The position numbers were made by a program, and so were the translations under genes. This document shows, in pieces, positions 50,827 through 60,381 of a DNA stretch of 64,000 nt. Origin of the DNA: DASQHL01 sp963843685 (GTDB lineage: Bacteria; Chloroflexota; Dehalococcoidia; DSTF01; JACRBR01). The DNA is taken from NCBI GenBank assembly GCA_963843685.1, contig CAWJLO010000008.1, positions 327,618 to 391,617 of the forward strand, written 5' to 3'. The notes beneath the pieces were generated by a model. That model did no database searches and had not been told where the DNA came from. It saw only the letters and a program-made list of their open reading frames with translations. Within the stretch, counting starts at the first letter, position 1; each line of letters begins with the position of its first letter.

Positions 50827-51734
50827 GACGCCCCCGCTCCCGCCAGGCGCTGCTTCACGAGCGCCGGGATGTCCGCGATCTCCTCGGCTACCGAGATCCC
50901 CGCGTCCTTCATCCGCGCGATCTTCTCCGCCGTCGTGTCCGCGCGCCCCTCGACGATGGTGCCCGCGTGCCCGAAGCGCATCCCCGGCATCTCGTCCATG
51001 AAGCGTCCCGCCATGAACGCCACGATCGGCAGGCGCGACTTCGTCTCCTTCACGTACTTCGCCAGCTGCGCCTCCATCGGCCCGCCTGGCTCCGAGTAGA
51101 TGGCGATCGCCTTCGTGTCCGGGTCCGCCTCGAACAGCGGCATCAGCTCCGCGTACGTCGATCCCACGATCGCGTCGCCGCCGATGCTCACCGCCGTGCT
51201 CTGGCCCAGCCCCGCTGCCGTCAGCGCGTTCGCGATCTCCGTCGTCATGCCCCCCGACCGGGACATGATGCCGATCGGACCCGGCTGGTACGCCTTCCGC
51301 GCCGCCACCGCCGATCCGCCCATGCCGCCGACGCGCGTCTTGCCCGGCGACATCACGCCCAGGCAGTTCGGCCCGATGAGCCGCGCCCCGTAGCGGTTCG
51401 CCAGCTCCACGATCTGCGCCACCTCCAGCCGCGGAATGCGCTCCGTGACGATCACCAGCAGCTTGATCCCGTGCTCGATCGCCTCGAAAGCGGCATCGCG
51501 GATGGCCGCCGGCGGCACCGTCAGCACCGACGCGTCGACGCGCCCCTTCGCCACGGCCTCGGCGACGGTGTCGTACACCGGCACGCCGTGCACGTCGCGT
51601 CCGCCGCGCCCCGGCGTCACCCCACCGACGACCTTCGCGCCGTAGTCGAGGCACTCGCGCGTCATGCTCACGGCTTCCCGGCCGGTGATCCCCTGGATGA
51701 TGAACGTCGTGTTCTCGTCGACGAGGATGGACAT
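50823..51734 (-). CDS. sucD: succinate (or malate)-CoA ligase alpha subunit
   Basis: The 303 residues have the CoA-binding Rossmann start ITGREAVSMTRECLDYGAKV, PPAAIRDAAFEAIEHGI, and the phospho-histidine loop RFGHAGTIVEG near residue 230. It makes succinyl-CoA reversibly from succinate, CoA and NTP. Malate-CoA ligases (MtkB) look the same, and the neighbouring malyl-CoA-lyase-like gene makes that second option real. The start overlaps the sucC stop by one base (TAATG). Confidence 0.88.
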   Translation of the reverse strand: MSILVDENTTFIIQGITGREAVSMTRECLDYGAKVVGGVTPGRGGRDVHGVPVYDTVAEAVAKGRVDASVLTVPPAAIRDAAFEAIEHGIKLLVIVTERIPRLEVAQIVELANRYGARLIGPNCLGVMSPGKTRVGGMGGSAVAARKAYQPGPIGIMSRSGGMTTEIANALTAAGLGQSTAVSIGGDAIVGSTYAELMPLFEADPDTKAIAIYSEPGGPMEAQLAKYVKETKSRLPIVAFMAGRFMDEMPGMRFGHAGTIVEGRADTTAEKIARMKDAGISVAEEIADIPALVKQRLAGAGAS

Positions 51735-52936
51735 TACGCCTTCACCTTCTCCACCGCCCGCCGCGCCGCCTCAGACATCGGCACCGTCCGATCCGCGTAG
51801 TCCACGCCGTACTTCTCCAGGATCTTGAACCCCTCTTCCTCCCACGATCCCGGGATGCGGAAGATGGCGATCTTCTCCGCCGGGTCGTAGCCCGACTCGA
51901 CGACGCCCTTGATCACGCCCCGCGCCACGATGTCCACGCGCGTGTTGCTGACGACGTTCATGATCACGCAGATCTTCTCGACGCCCGGCTTGCTGAGGAT
52001 CAGCTTCGTCAGCTCGCACGCCTTCTTGACGCTCGGGTTGCCGCCGATCTCGCAGTAGTTGGCCGGCTTGCCGCCGTGCTTCCGCAGCGCGTCAAAGATC
52101 GTGAGGCTGCCGCCGCCCGCGCCGATCACGCACCCCAGGTTCCCGTCGAACTCCACCACGCGCCCCGCCACGCCGCGGTGGTCCGACGCATCGACGGCCG
52201 CACCGCGGATCTCGAAGTCGGTCGGCGGCCGCGCCTGCCGCGTCTCCTCGTCGCCGATGCCCAGCTCGGCGAGCACCGCCTTCTGCTGGTCCCGCGCCTC
52301 CTCCTCCATGTCGCAGTGCGAGTCCAGCGCGATAAAGCTGCCGTCCTCCAGTTGCGCCAGCGGGTTGATCTCGGCCAGCGTCAGCCCGTAGCGGAGGAAC
52401 GCCTGCGCCAGCCGCGAGATCACGCGCGTCAGCTGGTTCAGTTCGCCGCCGCTGATCCCCAGCGACGCCACCAGCTCCTTGATGCGAAACTCCTGGAACG
52501 GCAGGAACGTGGAGAAGTGCGCCCGCGCCACGTGCTCCGGGTGCTTTTCGGCAACTTCTTCGATGTCGATGCCGCCCATGTCGCTGAAGATGGCCACCGG
52601 GAGCTTCGCCACGGCGTCGTAGATGACGCCGGCGTAGTACTCCTTCTTCACCGGCTGCTTCGACTCCACCAGCACGCAGCGCGGCGACTGGCCGTTGATC
52701 TCCAGCTTGAGGATATGGTCAGCCGCAGCCCGCGCCTCGTCCGCCGACGACGCGAACTTGATGCCGCCGGCCTTCATGCGCCCGCCCGTCAGCACCTGCG
52801 ACTTCAGCACCAGCTCGCCGCCGACCTCGCCCGCGATCCGCGCCGCTTCGTCCGCCGTCGTCGCCGAACCGCCCTTCGACGTCGGCACTCCCGCCTTCGC
52901 CAGCAGCGCCTTCGCCTCGAACTCGTAGAATCTCAC
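51734..52936 (-). CDS. sucC: succinate (or malate)-CoA ligase beta subunit
   Basis: The 400-residue ATP-grasp protein starts RFYEFEAKALLAKAGVPTS. GELVLKSQVLTGGRMKAGGI holds the nucleotide lysine. LAEINPLAQLEDGSFIALD, GAGGGSLTIFDALRKHGGKPAN and EIGGNPSV complete the fold. The start is GTG 52934-52936, overlapping the CitE-like stop (GTGA). It pairs with sucD. Which acid it activates, succinate or malate, cannot be read from the sequence alone. Confidence 0.88.
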   Translation of the reverse strand: MRFYEFEAKALLAKAGVPTSKGGSATTADEAARIAGEVGGELVLKSQVLTGGRMKAGGIKFASSADEARAAADHILKLEINGQSPRCVLVESKQPVKKEYYAGVIYDAVAKLPVAIFSDMGGIDIEEVAEKHPEHVARAHFSTFLPFQEFRIKELVASLGISGGELNQLTRVISRLAQAFLRYGLTLAEINPLAQLEDGSFIALDSHCDMEEEARDQQKAVLAELGIGDEETRQARPPTDFEIRGAAVDASDHRGVAGRVVEFDGNLGCVIGAGGGSLTIFDALRKHGGKPANYCEIGGNPSVKKACELTKLILSKPGVEKICVIMNVVSNTRVDIVARGVIKGVVESGYDPAEKIAIFRIPGSWEEEGFKILEKYGVDYADRTVPMSEAARRAVEKVKA

Positions 52937-53961
52937 GCCACCCGCCCCATCACTTCCAGGATGTCGTACCCGGACACGTCCTTCGACTTCGCGGCCATGT
53001 CCGACAGCCACTTCGCATCCAGCGTGCCCGCCTGCACCGCCTTCGCCAGGTCCATCAGCATCGCTTTGGTCGTCGCCTCGTCGTAGAACTCGCCCGTCTC
53101 GGGATCGGCGATCGAGCCGCCGCCGAGCTTGTGGTACACCTCGAGCGAGCGCTTCGTCTTCGCGATCTGCTCCGCGTCCGGCGTGAACACTTCGTTCGCG
53201 ATCTCCGCCTGCTGCGGGTGGATCACCCACGTCCCGTCCATCCCGAGATCTCGCGACCCCAGGTTCTTCTCGCGGAGCTGCTCCTTGATCGTCGCCGCCT
53301 CCTCGTCGGAGGTCCCCGGCCGGATCAGCCGCAGGAACGCGTTGTCGACAGCGTGCAGCCCCGCCGCCTTCGCCGCCACCACCGTCGCCTGCTTCGCGTA
53401 GTGGAAGTTGCGGTTCTGGTGGTCGATCATCTCCCGCACGCCCATCGACGCGCTGAAGTCGGCGATGCCGAAGATCAGCCCCGCCATGCGCGGCGACGCC
53501 GTCGCGATCTTGTACGCGTTCACCACCGCCAGCGGCGTCTCGATCAGCGCCTCGATCTGGACGTGCGTCGTCCAGCCGCCCTGCTCCTCCAACGCGTCCA
53601 GCAGCCGCGAGAGGTGCACGATGTCCTCCGGCGTCTCGGTCTTCGGCAGGATGATCCCGTGGAACTTGTCCGGCGCGCCGAGCATGATCGCCTGCACGTC
53701 GCCGAGGAAGTACTTGGAGCGGATGTTGTTCGGCCGGATCGCGATCACCTTCGTCCCGAAGTCGATCGTGTTCAGCGCCTCGACCAGCGTCGTCCGGCTC
53801 GGCTCGCCCTTGAAATCGTACGGGCACGCGTCCTCGAAGTCCGGCATCACGTGGTCGACGGGCGCCTTCGCCGCGTTCTGGTTCATCTTCAGCGTGTGGC
53901 ACGGATACGTCAGCTCCGTCCTCGGGATGACGATCCGCCCCTGCTTCTGCATCACGTACAT
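52933..53961 (-). CDS. mcl: HpcH/CitE-type lyase, probable malyl-CoA/methylmalyl-CoA lyase
   Basis: The 342 residues fold as a CitE-like TIM barrel: HVMPDFEDACPYDFKGEPSR with the Mg aspartate/glutamate, IIAIRPNN-like KVIAIRPNNIRS, HVQIEALIETPLAVVNAYKI and IFGIADFSASMG. In the ethylmalonyl-CoA pathway this lyase splits methylmalyl-CoA to glyoxylate and propionyl-CoA. The adjacent dehydrogenase and hydratase genes of that pathway support this use. It overlaps sucC and lies about 30 bases after the dehydrogenase gene. Confidence 0.72.
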   Translation of the reverse strand: MYVMQKQGRIVIPRTELTYPCHTLKMNQNAAKAPVDHVMPDFEDACPYDFKGEPSRTTLVEALNTIDFGTKVIAIRPNNIRSKYFLGDVQAIMLGAPDKFHGIILPKTETPEDIVHLSRLLDALEEQGGWTTHVQIEALIETPLAVVNAYKIATASPRMAGLIFGIADFSASMGVREMIDHQNRNFHYAKQATVVAAKAAGLHAVDNAFLRLIRPGTSDEEAATIKEQLREKNLGSRDLGMDGTWVIHPQQAEIANEVFTPDAEQIAKTKRSLEVYHKLGGGSIADPETGEFYDEATTKAMLMDLAKAVQAGTLDAKWLSDMAAKSKDVSGYDILEVMGRVA

Positions 53962-53993
53962 GCTGTGTTCTCCGCCCTATCGTCTTGCTTCGA

Positions 53994-55659
53994 TCAGTTC
54001 CCGCCGGCCGTCAGCGCCCGCGCGATCACCTTCAGCTCCAGCGTCACCTTCACGCCCTCGAAGATCGGCAGCACCTGCGCGTCCGCGACGTACCGGCTGA
54101 TCCGGTCCTCCTCCGCGTAGCCCCAGCCGCCGTGCAGCAGCTGCGCCTCCTGCGTCGCCCACACCGCGACGTCCGACGCGAACAGCTTCGCCATCGCGGG
54201 CCCCAGCGGCGCCTTGCGCCGTCGGCTCCATCGTCCGCGCCACGTCGTACGTGAGCTGACGCGCCGCCGCCACGCGCGTCGCCATCTGCCCGATCCGGTA
54301 CTGCGTCAGCTGGAACTCGCTGACCGGCTTCCCGAACTGCACGCGCTGCGTCGTGTACTGCGCACGCCTTCTCGAGCGCCGCCTGCGCCACGCCGCACGC
54401 CCGCCCGCCCGTCTGCAACCGCCCGATCTGCGAACCCGCCGAGCGTCAGCTAGATTCCCGCGCCCCAGCCCGCCCTCCTCCCCGACGACGTTCTCCGCCG
54501 GGACGAAGTAGTCCTCGAAGTTGAGGATGTAGCAGTGCATGCCGCGGTACCCCGGCGTCGGGATCGCCTCGCCCGTCAGCACGCCGCCGTCCGGCGCCTG
54601 TACTTGGAACTTGTGGTCGAACGACCGCTCCTTCGGCACGATGAGCAGCGACAGCCCCCGGCTCCCCGGCTGCGGGTCGGTCCGGGCGAGCAGCGCCAGC
54701 ACGTCGGCGCGGCCCGCGAACGTCGCCCACGCCTTGGCGCCGTTGATCTTGTAGCCCGGCCCGTTCGGCCCCTCTCGCCGGCGTCGCGCGGCACTGCGCC
54801 GCCGCCGTCTCCGACCCGATATCCGGCTCGGTGATCGCGATGCCGACCAGCACCTCGCCGGACGCCAGCTTCGGCAGCCACTTCCTGCTTCTGCCGCTCG
54901 GTGCCGCCCACGAGAATCGCGCGCGACAGGATCTCGCACCGCGTCAGCAGGCTCCCGGCGATGAGCGACGCCGCCGAAAGCTCTTCCGTGAGCACGACCA
55001 TCGTCAGGTAGCCCATGTCCGTGCCGCCGTAGCCCGCCGGGATGGAGCTTCCGAAGAACCCCAGCTCCGCGTACTGCTTGATCAGCGATTCCGGCACCAG
55101 CAGGTCGTCGCGGTGGATCTTGTCGGCCAGCGCGACGCCGTCCTCCTCGCGCAGCACCTCCTGCTTGGCGAACTGCCGCGCGAACGCCCGCGTCGCCGTA
55201 GCGTCTTCGTTGTCCAGTTCCGTGCCGTTGACCCCGCGCGATTCGATCACGCGCGCGCCGATCTCCCGCAGCCGCGCGTCGTCGAGCCCCGCCCGCACCA
55301 TCGCGCCCACCTCGGCGCTGATGTTCGGCACATCGGCGAAGTGGTCCGGGATGCGCCTGGCGGATGCCGACGACCTTGTGCACGACCTCCGCCGCGTAGG
55401 CGAACGCCTGCTCGTCGCTCAGCGCGTCCGGCCGGCCGGCTTCCGTCAGCCGCTCGGCGTACGCCACCAGCGATCGCGCCGCCCGCGCCTCCGTGGCGAT
55501 GAGGGCCAGCCGCTCGCACAGCACCTGGTGCTCGTCGATCTTCGCCCCGGCCGCCGTCAACTCCGCCGCCCGCGCGATCGCCGCCTCGGCCAGCGCCTGC
55601 GCCTCGGCGGCCAGCCGGTGCGCCGCCAGCAGCGCGCTCGTCGTCGTCTCCGATGTCAT
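53994..55659 (-). pseudogene. mcd: methylsuccinyl-CoA dehydrogenase-like acyl-CoA dehydrogenase, several frame breaks
   Basis: Joined over frames, the product is about 555 residues with an N-terminal helical extension before the acyl-CoA dehydrogenase fold, a feature of methylsuccinyl-CoA dehydrogenases. Conserved pieces are YAELGFFGSSIPAGYGG, LVGIAITEPDIGSETAA, KINGAKAWATFAGRADVL, TPGYRGMHCYILNFEDYFVP and QYTTQRVQFGKPVSEF, then AMAKLFASDVAVWATQEA with LLHGGWGYAEEDRISR. Frame changes fall near 55358, 54884, 54775, 54450, 54360 and 54214, none with an internal stop in the joined chain. Six losses in a still fully conserved protein point to consensus indels rather than decay. Confidence 0.72.
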
Positions 55660-55767
55660 CTGGTCTTCCCCCGCGAACGGCAGCCCCGCCAGCGCCCCAT
55701 TTTACGGGCCCATTGGCTTATGTTCACATCTGCGGCGCGCGACGGGGTCAACCAGGGTCTGCCGCCG

Positions 55768-56424
55768 TTAGATCCCCTGCCGCAGCAGCCGTATCCCCGG
55801 GCACTTGTACGCCGCCTCGAACTCCGCGTTTACCGTCTCCGCCACCACCGAGAACCCGGCCTTCTCGTACGCCCGCTGCGCCCGATCGTTCCCCATCAGC
55901 ACGCCGATGTCGCAGACCGTCGCCCCGCGCCTCCGCCCACGCTCGATGATCTCGCCGAGCAGCCGGTCCACGAGCCCCTGCCGCCGATACTCCGGCAGCG
56001 TCGCCACGTGTTCGATCACCCACGTCTGCGGATCGTGCCCTGCGTCCACCAGCGCGATCGATCCCGCCCGCGTAAGCCCCGCCACGAACTCCTCGTCCGT
56101 GCGGCCGATCGCGCGATTCACCTTCTGCAGCACCGGTATGAACATGTGTGTGCCGTGCGTCGACTCCGTGTATCCGCTCAGCCCCGCCGCCGGCCGCCCG
56201 TCCACTTCGGCGATCAGGTACATCGAGTAGTGGGTGAAGTGCGGCTCTTCCGACGTGCACACCGCTTCCAGCAACCGCAGCGTCTCCGCCTCCGTCCCGC
56301 CCGAGATCAGATCCCAGAACCCAACGTCGAGGTGCGACCGACCCGCCGCCAGCATGACCCACGCGATGAACGGCGCGTGCTCCTTCCGCGCCTCCACGAT
56401 CTTCACGTCAGTCCGCGTCGTCAT
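55768..56424 (-). CDS. GNAT family N-acetyltransferase
   Basis: The 218-residue protein has the acetyl-CoA motif HVATLPEYRRQGLVDRLLGEII near residue 140 and GNDRAQRAYEKAGFSVVAETV toward the end. The N-terminal 90 residues are variable. It sits between the dehydrogenase-like and hydratase-like genes on the same strand, so it may be part of their transcript. The substrate is unknown and no link to the pathway is evident. Confidence 0.8.
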   Translation of the reverse strand: MTTRTDVKIVEARKEHAPFIAWVMLAAGRSHLDVGFWDLISGGTEAETLRLLEAVCTSEEPHFTHYSMYLIAEVDGRPAAGLSGYTESTHGTHMFIPVLQKVNRAIGRTDEEFVAGLTRAGSIALVDAGHDPQTWVIEHVATLPEYRRQGLVDRLLGEIIERGRRRGATVCDIGVLMGNDRAQRAYEKAGFSVVAETVNAEFEAAYKCPGIRLLRQGI

Positions 56425-56442
56425 CGGTATCCCACCTCCTGT

Positions 56443-57508
56443 TCAGCGAGCCACGGCCCGCCGCGGCATCAGCGCCACGTAGTCCAGGTCCAGCACGACG
56501 TTCGGCCCGTACCGCTCCCGGCCGTCGTCGCCCGTCACCCGCAGCGGCACGTCCTCGGCCGACGGGTCGGCGTTCTTCACCGCCACCAGCCGCAGCCGCA
56601 GCCCGCCGACGTCCGGCCGCCCCAGGTCGATCCGCTCCAGCACGTCCGTCCACGCGAACAGCGTGTCGCCGCGCGAACGTCGGCGCCGTGTGCGAGCCCC
56701 CGTTCCACGCCGCCATCGCCAGCACGTTCTCCAGCCCGTCGAACGACAGCGCGTGCGCGACGGAGATGATGTGCCCGCCATAGATGATCCGCCGCCCCTG
56801 CCGCGATTCCGCCTGCTGGTGCTGGTTGAAGTGCACGCGCGCCGTGTTCTGGTACAGCCGCGTCGCCATCTGGTGCTCCGCCTCTTCGAGCGTCATCCCC
56901 TGCGGGTGCAACAGACGCTCGCCCGGCTCATAGTCCTCCCACAGCCGCTCCCCGCCCGTCGCCGCCCGGTCGAACTTCGTGATCGCCGGGAACGAGACCT
57001 CGTCGAGCGACGCCTTCGCCGGCATCGTCGCCGGCGCGTCGGCCCCGGACGGCACCTCCGGCTGCCGCTTGTTCACCATCACCCAGCGGTAGAACTGCAG
57101 CACCCGCTCGTCGCGCTGGTTGAACCCCACCGTCCGCACCCAGACGACGCCCGTGTCGCCCTTCGACGTCTCCCGCCAGCCGAGCGTCTCCGTCTCCGCC
57201 CTCAGCGTGTCGCCCGTGTACACCGGCCGCAGGAAGCGCAGGTCCGCGTACCCCAGGTTCCCCGGCGAGTTCAGCGAGATCTCGCCCACCGCCCGCCCGA
57301 AGACGATGTGGAACACCAGCAGGTTCGCCACCGGCGCCCGCTCGAACCCCAGCCCCCGCGCGTACTCGTCCGAGCAGAACAGCGGGTTCCGGTCGCCCGT
57401 CAGCGCGATGTACAGCGCCACGTCGCCCTCGGTGAGCGTGCGCGGCACCGGGTTGATCAGCCGCTGCCCCGGCCCGAGGTCCTCGAAGAAGTTACCGCCA
57501 AGCTTCAT
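56443..57508 (-). pseudogene. mch: mesaconyl-CoA hydratase-like protein, one frame break
   Basis: The protein of about 355 residues has two MaoC-type hot-dog halves. The start GNFFEDLGPGQRL, then TEGDVALYIALTGDRNPLF, LLVFHIVFGRAV, LGYADLRFLRPVYTGDTL and VLQFYRWVMVNKRQP match mesaconyl-CoA hydratases. These add water to mesaconyl-CoA to give methylmalyl-CoA. The frame breaks in GCCGCGCGAA near 56668-56677. After it the C-terminal part continues DTLFAWTDVLERIDLGRPD to TGA 56443. The upstream part alone would end in nonsense. A sequence indel is likely. Confidence 0.75.
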
Positions 57509-57646
57509 TGATGATGAGGTTATCGAACGCCCACCTCAGCCGGAAGCAGCGCGGTTGTCCGCCGTCGAAGGACATGCGGAACGGCCGAGAGCACTTCCGC
57601 TCCGGCCGTCCCATTCCCTGCACAGGAGATTACTCGACGAAACCGA

Positions 57647-57676
57647 CGAAGGGCGGGCGGAGGGGCCCGCCCTTCG
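57647..57676 (-). terminator. terminator after the small minus-strand gene
   Basis: CGAAGGGCGGGC (57647-57658) pairs with GCCCGCCCTTCG (57665-57676), 12 perfect pairs and a six-base loop. It lies 18 bases past the stop of the 64-residue ORF and supports transcription of that ORF. Apart from this, 57509-57693 shows nothing. Confidence 0.65.
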
Positions 57677-57693
57677 CCAGGGTCCCGCTCATG

Positions 57694-57888
57694 TCACGCC
57701 GGCTGCCACCTCAGAGCGCGCCCTACGAAGGCCGGCATCCGCGTTCGGCGCCGAGGCTGCCGCACGCCCGTCTCGTGCTGTTGCGCCGCGAACCGGGCTG
57801 CTTCGCGTGCCAGCTTCAACTGCTCGCGGTCGATCGCCCGCTGCTGTTCGATTGCCTGAAGGACCTGTCCGTCGATGAAGTTCGTCAT
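57694..57888 (-). CDS. small protein of unknown function
   Basis: The 64 residues begin TNFIDGQVLQAIEQQRAIDREQ, an amphipathic, glutamine-rich helix that continues through LAREAARFAAQQHE, and then become basic (RQPRRRTRM). The ATG at 57886-57888 has GGAG close upstream, and a strong hairpin follows the stop. No family was recognised. Confidence rests on the terminator and the ordered sequence. Confidence 0.45.
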   Translation of the reverse strand: MTNFIDGQVLQAIEQQRAIDREQLKLAREAARFAAQQHETGVRQPRRRTRMPAFVGRALRWQPA

Positions 57889-57988
57889 GGCTCCGGCCTC
57901 GCTTGCTTGTCGCTCCTTCGTTCCTCACGCGTAGACTAAGGCCGTCGGCCTCGCCTCTCTATGAACTACCTCACACAGGGGGAGATTC

Positions 57989-58678
57989 GTGCCGGACGCC
58001 ACGCGCCAGCCCGACGACTCGCGCGACCTCATCGCCGCCCTCCCCTTCCTCGCCCGGCTCGATGAGGAGTCCCGCCGCGCCCTCGCCCGCTCCGCCCGCG
58101 TCCGCGACGTCGCCGCCGGCACCATCGTCTTCGCCCAGGGCGACCCCGCCGATGCCCTCTACGTCGTCGTCTCCGGCGAATTCCGCGTCGTCGTCGCCTC
58201 CCCCGCCGGCGACGAGGCCACCGTCGCCCTCATCCGCGCCGGCGAGGCCTGCGGCGAGCTCGGCCTCATCGACGGCCAGCCCCGCTCCGCCACCGTCGTC
58301 GCCGCCCAGCGCTCGAAGCTGCTCTCCATCACCCGCAACGACTTCCTGGAGTGGCTCCGCCCCCGTCCCGACGCCGCCCTCGCCCTCCTCACGACCCTCA
58401 GCGCCCGACTCCGCCGCATGGACGAAACCCTCGCCGACTTCGCCTTCCTCGATCTCCCCCAGCGCCTCGCCAAGCGCCTGCTCGAACTGGCAAGCCAGTC
58501 CGAAGACCCCACCCGGATCCGCGTAACTCAAGCAGAGCTAGCCAGCATGCTCGGCGTCAGCCGCGAGAGCGTGAACAAAGAACTCAACGCCCTGGCCCGC
58601 ACCAACACCATCGAGCTCCGCCGCGGCTCCATCCGCCTCCTCGACCCCACCGCCCTCTCGGCCGTCGCGAGCGCGTGA
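57989..58678 (+). CDS. Crp/Fnr family transcriptional regulator
   Basis: The 229 residues have a cyclic-nucleotide-binding beta barrel (about residues 15-125: GTIVFAQGDPADALYVVVSG, GEACGELGLIDGQPRSATV) and a C-terminal winged HTH (about 160-215: RVTQAELASMLGVSRESVNKELNAL). The phosphate-binding arginine and glutamate of the barrel (GELGLI...PRSA) suggest cAMP-type binding. No FNR cysteines are present. The start is GTG 57989 after GGGGGAG. It sits between CoA-metabolism genes and may regulate them. Confidence 0.88.
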   Translation: MPDATRQPDDSRDLIAALPFLARLDEESRRALARSARVRDVAAGTIVFAQGDPADALYVVVSGEFRVVVASPAGDEATVALIRAGEACGELGLIDGQPRSATVVAAQRSKLLSITRNDFLEWLRPRPDAALALLTTLSARLRRMDETLADFAFLDLPQRLAKRLLELASQSEDPTRIRVTQAELASMLGVSRESVNKELNALARTNTIELRRGSIRLLDPTALSAVASA

Positions 58679-58749
58679 GTATCACCGGATCGAGGAATCC
58701 GGTTTACATACTGCGAAGTGCCAGTTGTGAACTGTGACCCGCGTGCGCC

Positions 58750-60375
58750 CTACAGCGCCATCGTCTCCCGCTGCTCGCCCCACGCCGAGCGCAGCGAGCG
58801 GCAGATCTCGCCCAGCGTCACGTACTGCTCCACCGCCTCGATGATCAGCGGGATCATGTTGTCGTCGCCGCGCGCCCCGTCCTCCAGCCGCCGCAGCGCC
58901 GCCTCCACCCGCCCCGCGTCGCGTCCGGCCCGCAGCTTCTTCAGTTGCGCCTTCCGCCGCTCGCCCACGGTGATGTCGTGCTGGTGCAGCCCCTCCGGCG
59001 GCGGCTCTTCGTCCACGTACTCGTTCACCCCGACGACGATCTTGCGGTGCGCCTCCACGTCGCGCTGGATGCGGAACGCGTTCTCGTGGATCTCCTGCGC
59101 CTGGAACCCCCGCTCCACCGCCGCCAGCGCCCCGCCCATGTCGTCGATGCGCCGCACGTAGTCCAGCGCGTCGCGCTCCACCTCGTCCGTCAGGTGCTCG
59201 ATGTACCACGACCCCGCCACCGGGTCGATCGTGTCGCCCACACCCGTCTCGTACGCCAGGATCTGCTGCGTGCGCAGCGCCAGCTCCGCCGCGTGCTGGC
59301 TCGGCAGGGACAGCGCCTCGTCGTAGCTGTTCGTGTGCAGCGACTGCGTCCCGCCCAGCACCGCCGACATCGCCTGCAGCGCCGTGCGCACGAGGTTGTT
59401 CACCGGCTGCTGCGCCGTCAGCGTCGCGCCGCCCGTCTGCGTGTGGAAGCGCAGCATCATCGAACGCGGGTCCTTCGCCCCGAAGCGCTCCTTCACCACG
59501 CGCGCCCAGATCCGCCGCGCCGCCCGGAACTTCGCGATCTCCTCCAGGAAGTTGCTGTGGCACGCGAAGAAGAACGCCAGCCGCGGCGCGAAGTCGTCGA
59601 TCTTCAGCCCGCGGTCCAGCGCCGCCTGCGTGTACTGGATCGCGTCCGCGATGGTGAACCCCACCTCCTGCGCCGCCGTGCACCCCGCCTCACGCATGTG
59701 GTAGCCGCTGATGCTGATCGTGTTCCACTGCGGCAGGTTCTCGCTGCACCAGCTGAACACGTCCGTGATCAGCCGCAGCGAAGGCCGCGGCGGGAAGATG
59801 TACGTCCCGCGCGCGATGTACTCCTTCAGGATGTCGTTCTGCGTCGTCCCGCCGACCTTGCTCAAGTCGGCCCCCTGCTTCTTCGCCACCGCCACGTACA
59901 GCGCCAGCAGGATCGACGCCGTCGCATTGATCGTCATCGACGTCGTCACCGTCTCCAGCGGGATGTCGCGGAACAGCGTCTCCATGTCGTCGATCGAGCA
60001 GATCGACACGCCGACCTTGCCGACCTCGCCCTCCGCCATCTCGTCGTCCGGGTCGTAGCCGATCTGCGTCGGCAGGTCGAAGGCCACCGAGATCCCCGTC
60101 TGCCCCTGCGACAGCAGGTACTTGTACCGCCGGTTCGACTCCTCCGCGTCCGAGAAGCCCGCGTACTGCCGCATCGTCCAGAAGCGGCCGCGATACATCG
60201 TGGGCTGCACGCCGCGCGTGTACGGATACTCGCCCGGGAAGCCGAGGCTCTCCAGGTAGTCGAAGCCGTTCAGGTCCTCCGGCGTGTACCGCAGATTCAC
60301 CGGCTTCCCGGACGACGTCTCGAACGGCACGTCGCGTTCGACCGGCCGCTTGCGCTCGTTGGATTCAGGGGTCAT
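58750..60375 (-). CDS. methylmalonyl-CoA mutase large subunit (split type)
   Basis: The 541-residue protein is the substrate-binding TIM barrel of B12-dependent acyl-CoA mutases: PGEYPYTRGVQPTMYRGRFW, ISVAFDLPTQIGYDPDD, SISGYHMREAGCTAAQE, SNFLEEIAKFRAARRIWARV and HTNSYDEALSLPSQHAA. The cobalamin-binding domain is absent, so a separate small subunit must exist elsewhere. It isomerises methylmalonyl-CoA and succinyl-CoA; ethylmalonyl-CoA mutase is longer and less likely. The ATG at 60375 has no ribosome site. A TTGACC-17-TAGACT promoter places the start point at the ATG, so the mRNA is probably leaderless. Confidence 0.92.
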   Translation of the reverse strand: MTPESNERKRPVERDVPFETSSGKPVNLRYTPEDLNGFDYLESLGFPGEYPYTRGVQPTMYRGRFWTMRQYAGFSDAEESNRRYKYLLSQGQTGISVAFDLPTQIGYDPDDEMAEGEVGKVGVSICSIDDMETLFRDIPLETVTTSMTINATASILLALYVAVAKKQGADLSKVGGTTQNDILKEYIARGTYIFPPRPSLRLITDVFSWCSENLPQWNTISISGYHMREAGCTAAQEVGFTIADAIQYTQAALDRGLKIDDFAPRLAFFFACHSNFLEEIAKFRAARRIWARVVKERFGAKDPRSMMLRFHTQTGGATLTAQQPVNNLVRTALQAMSAVLGGTQSLHTNSYDEALSLPSQHAAELALRTQQILAYETGVGDTIDPVAGSWYIEHLTDEVERDALDYVRRIDDMGGALAAVERGFQAQEIHENAFRIQRDVEAHRKIVVGVNEYVDEEPPPEGLHQHDITVGERRKAQLKKLRAGRDAGRVEAALRRLEDGARGDDNMIPLIIEAVEQYVTLGEICRSLRSAWGEQRETMAL

Positions 60376-60381
60376 GCCGGA

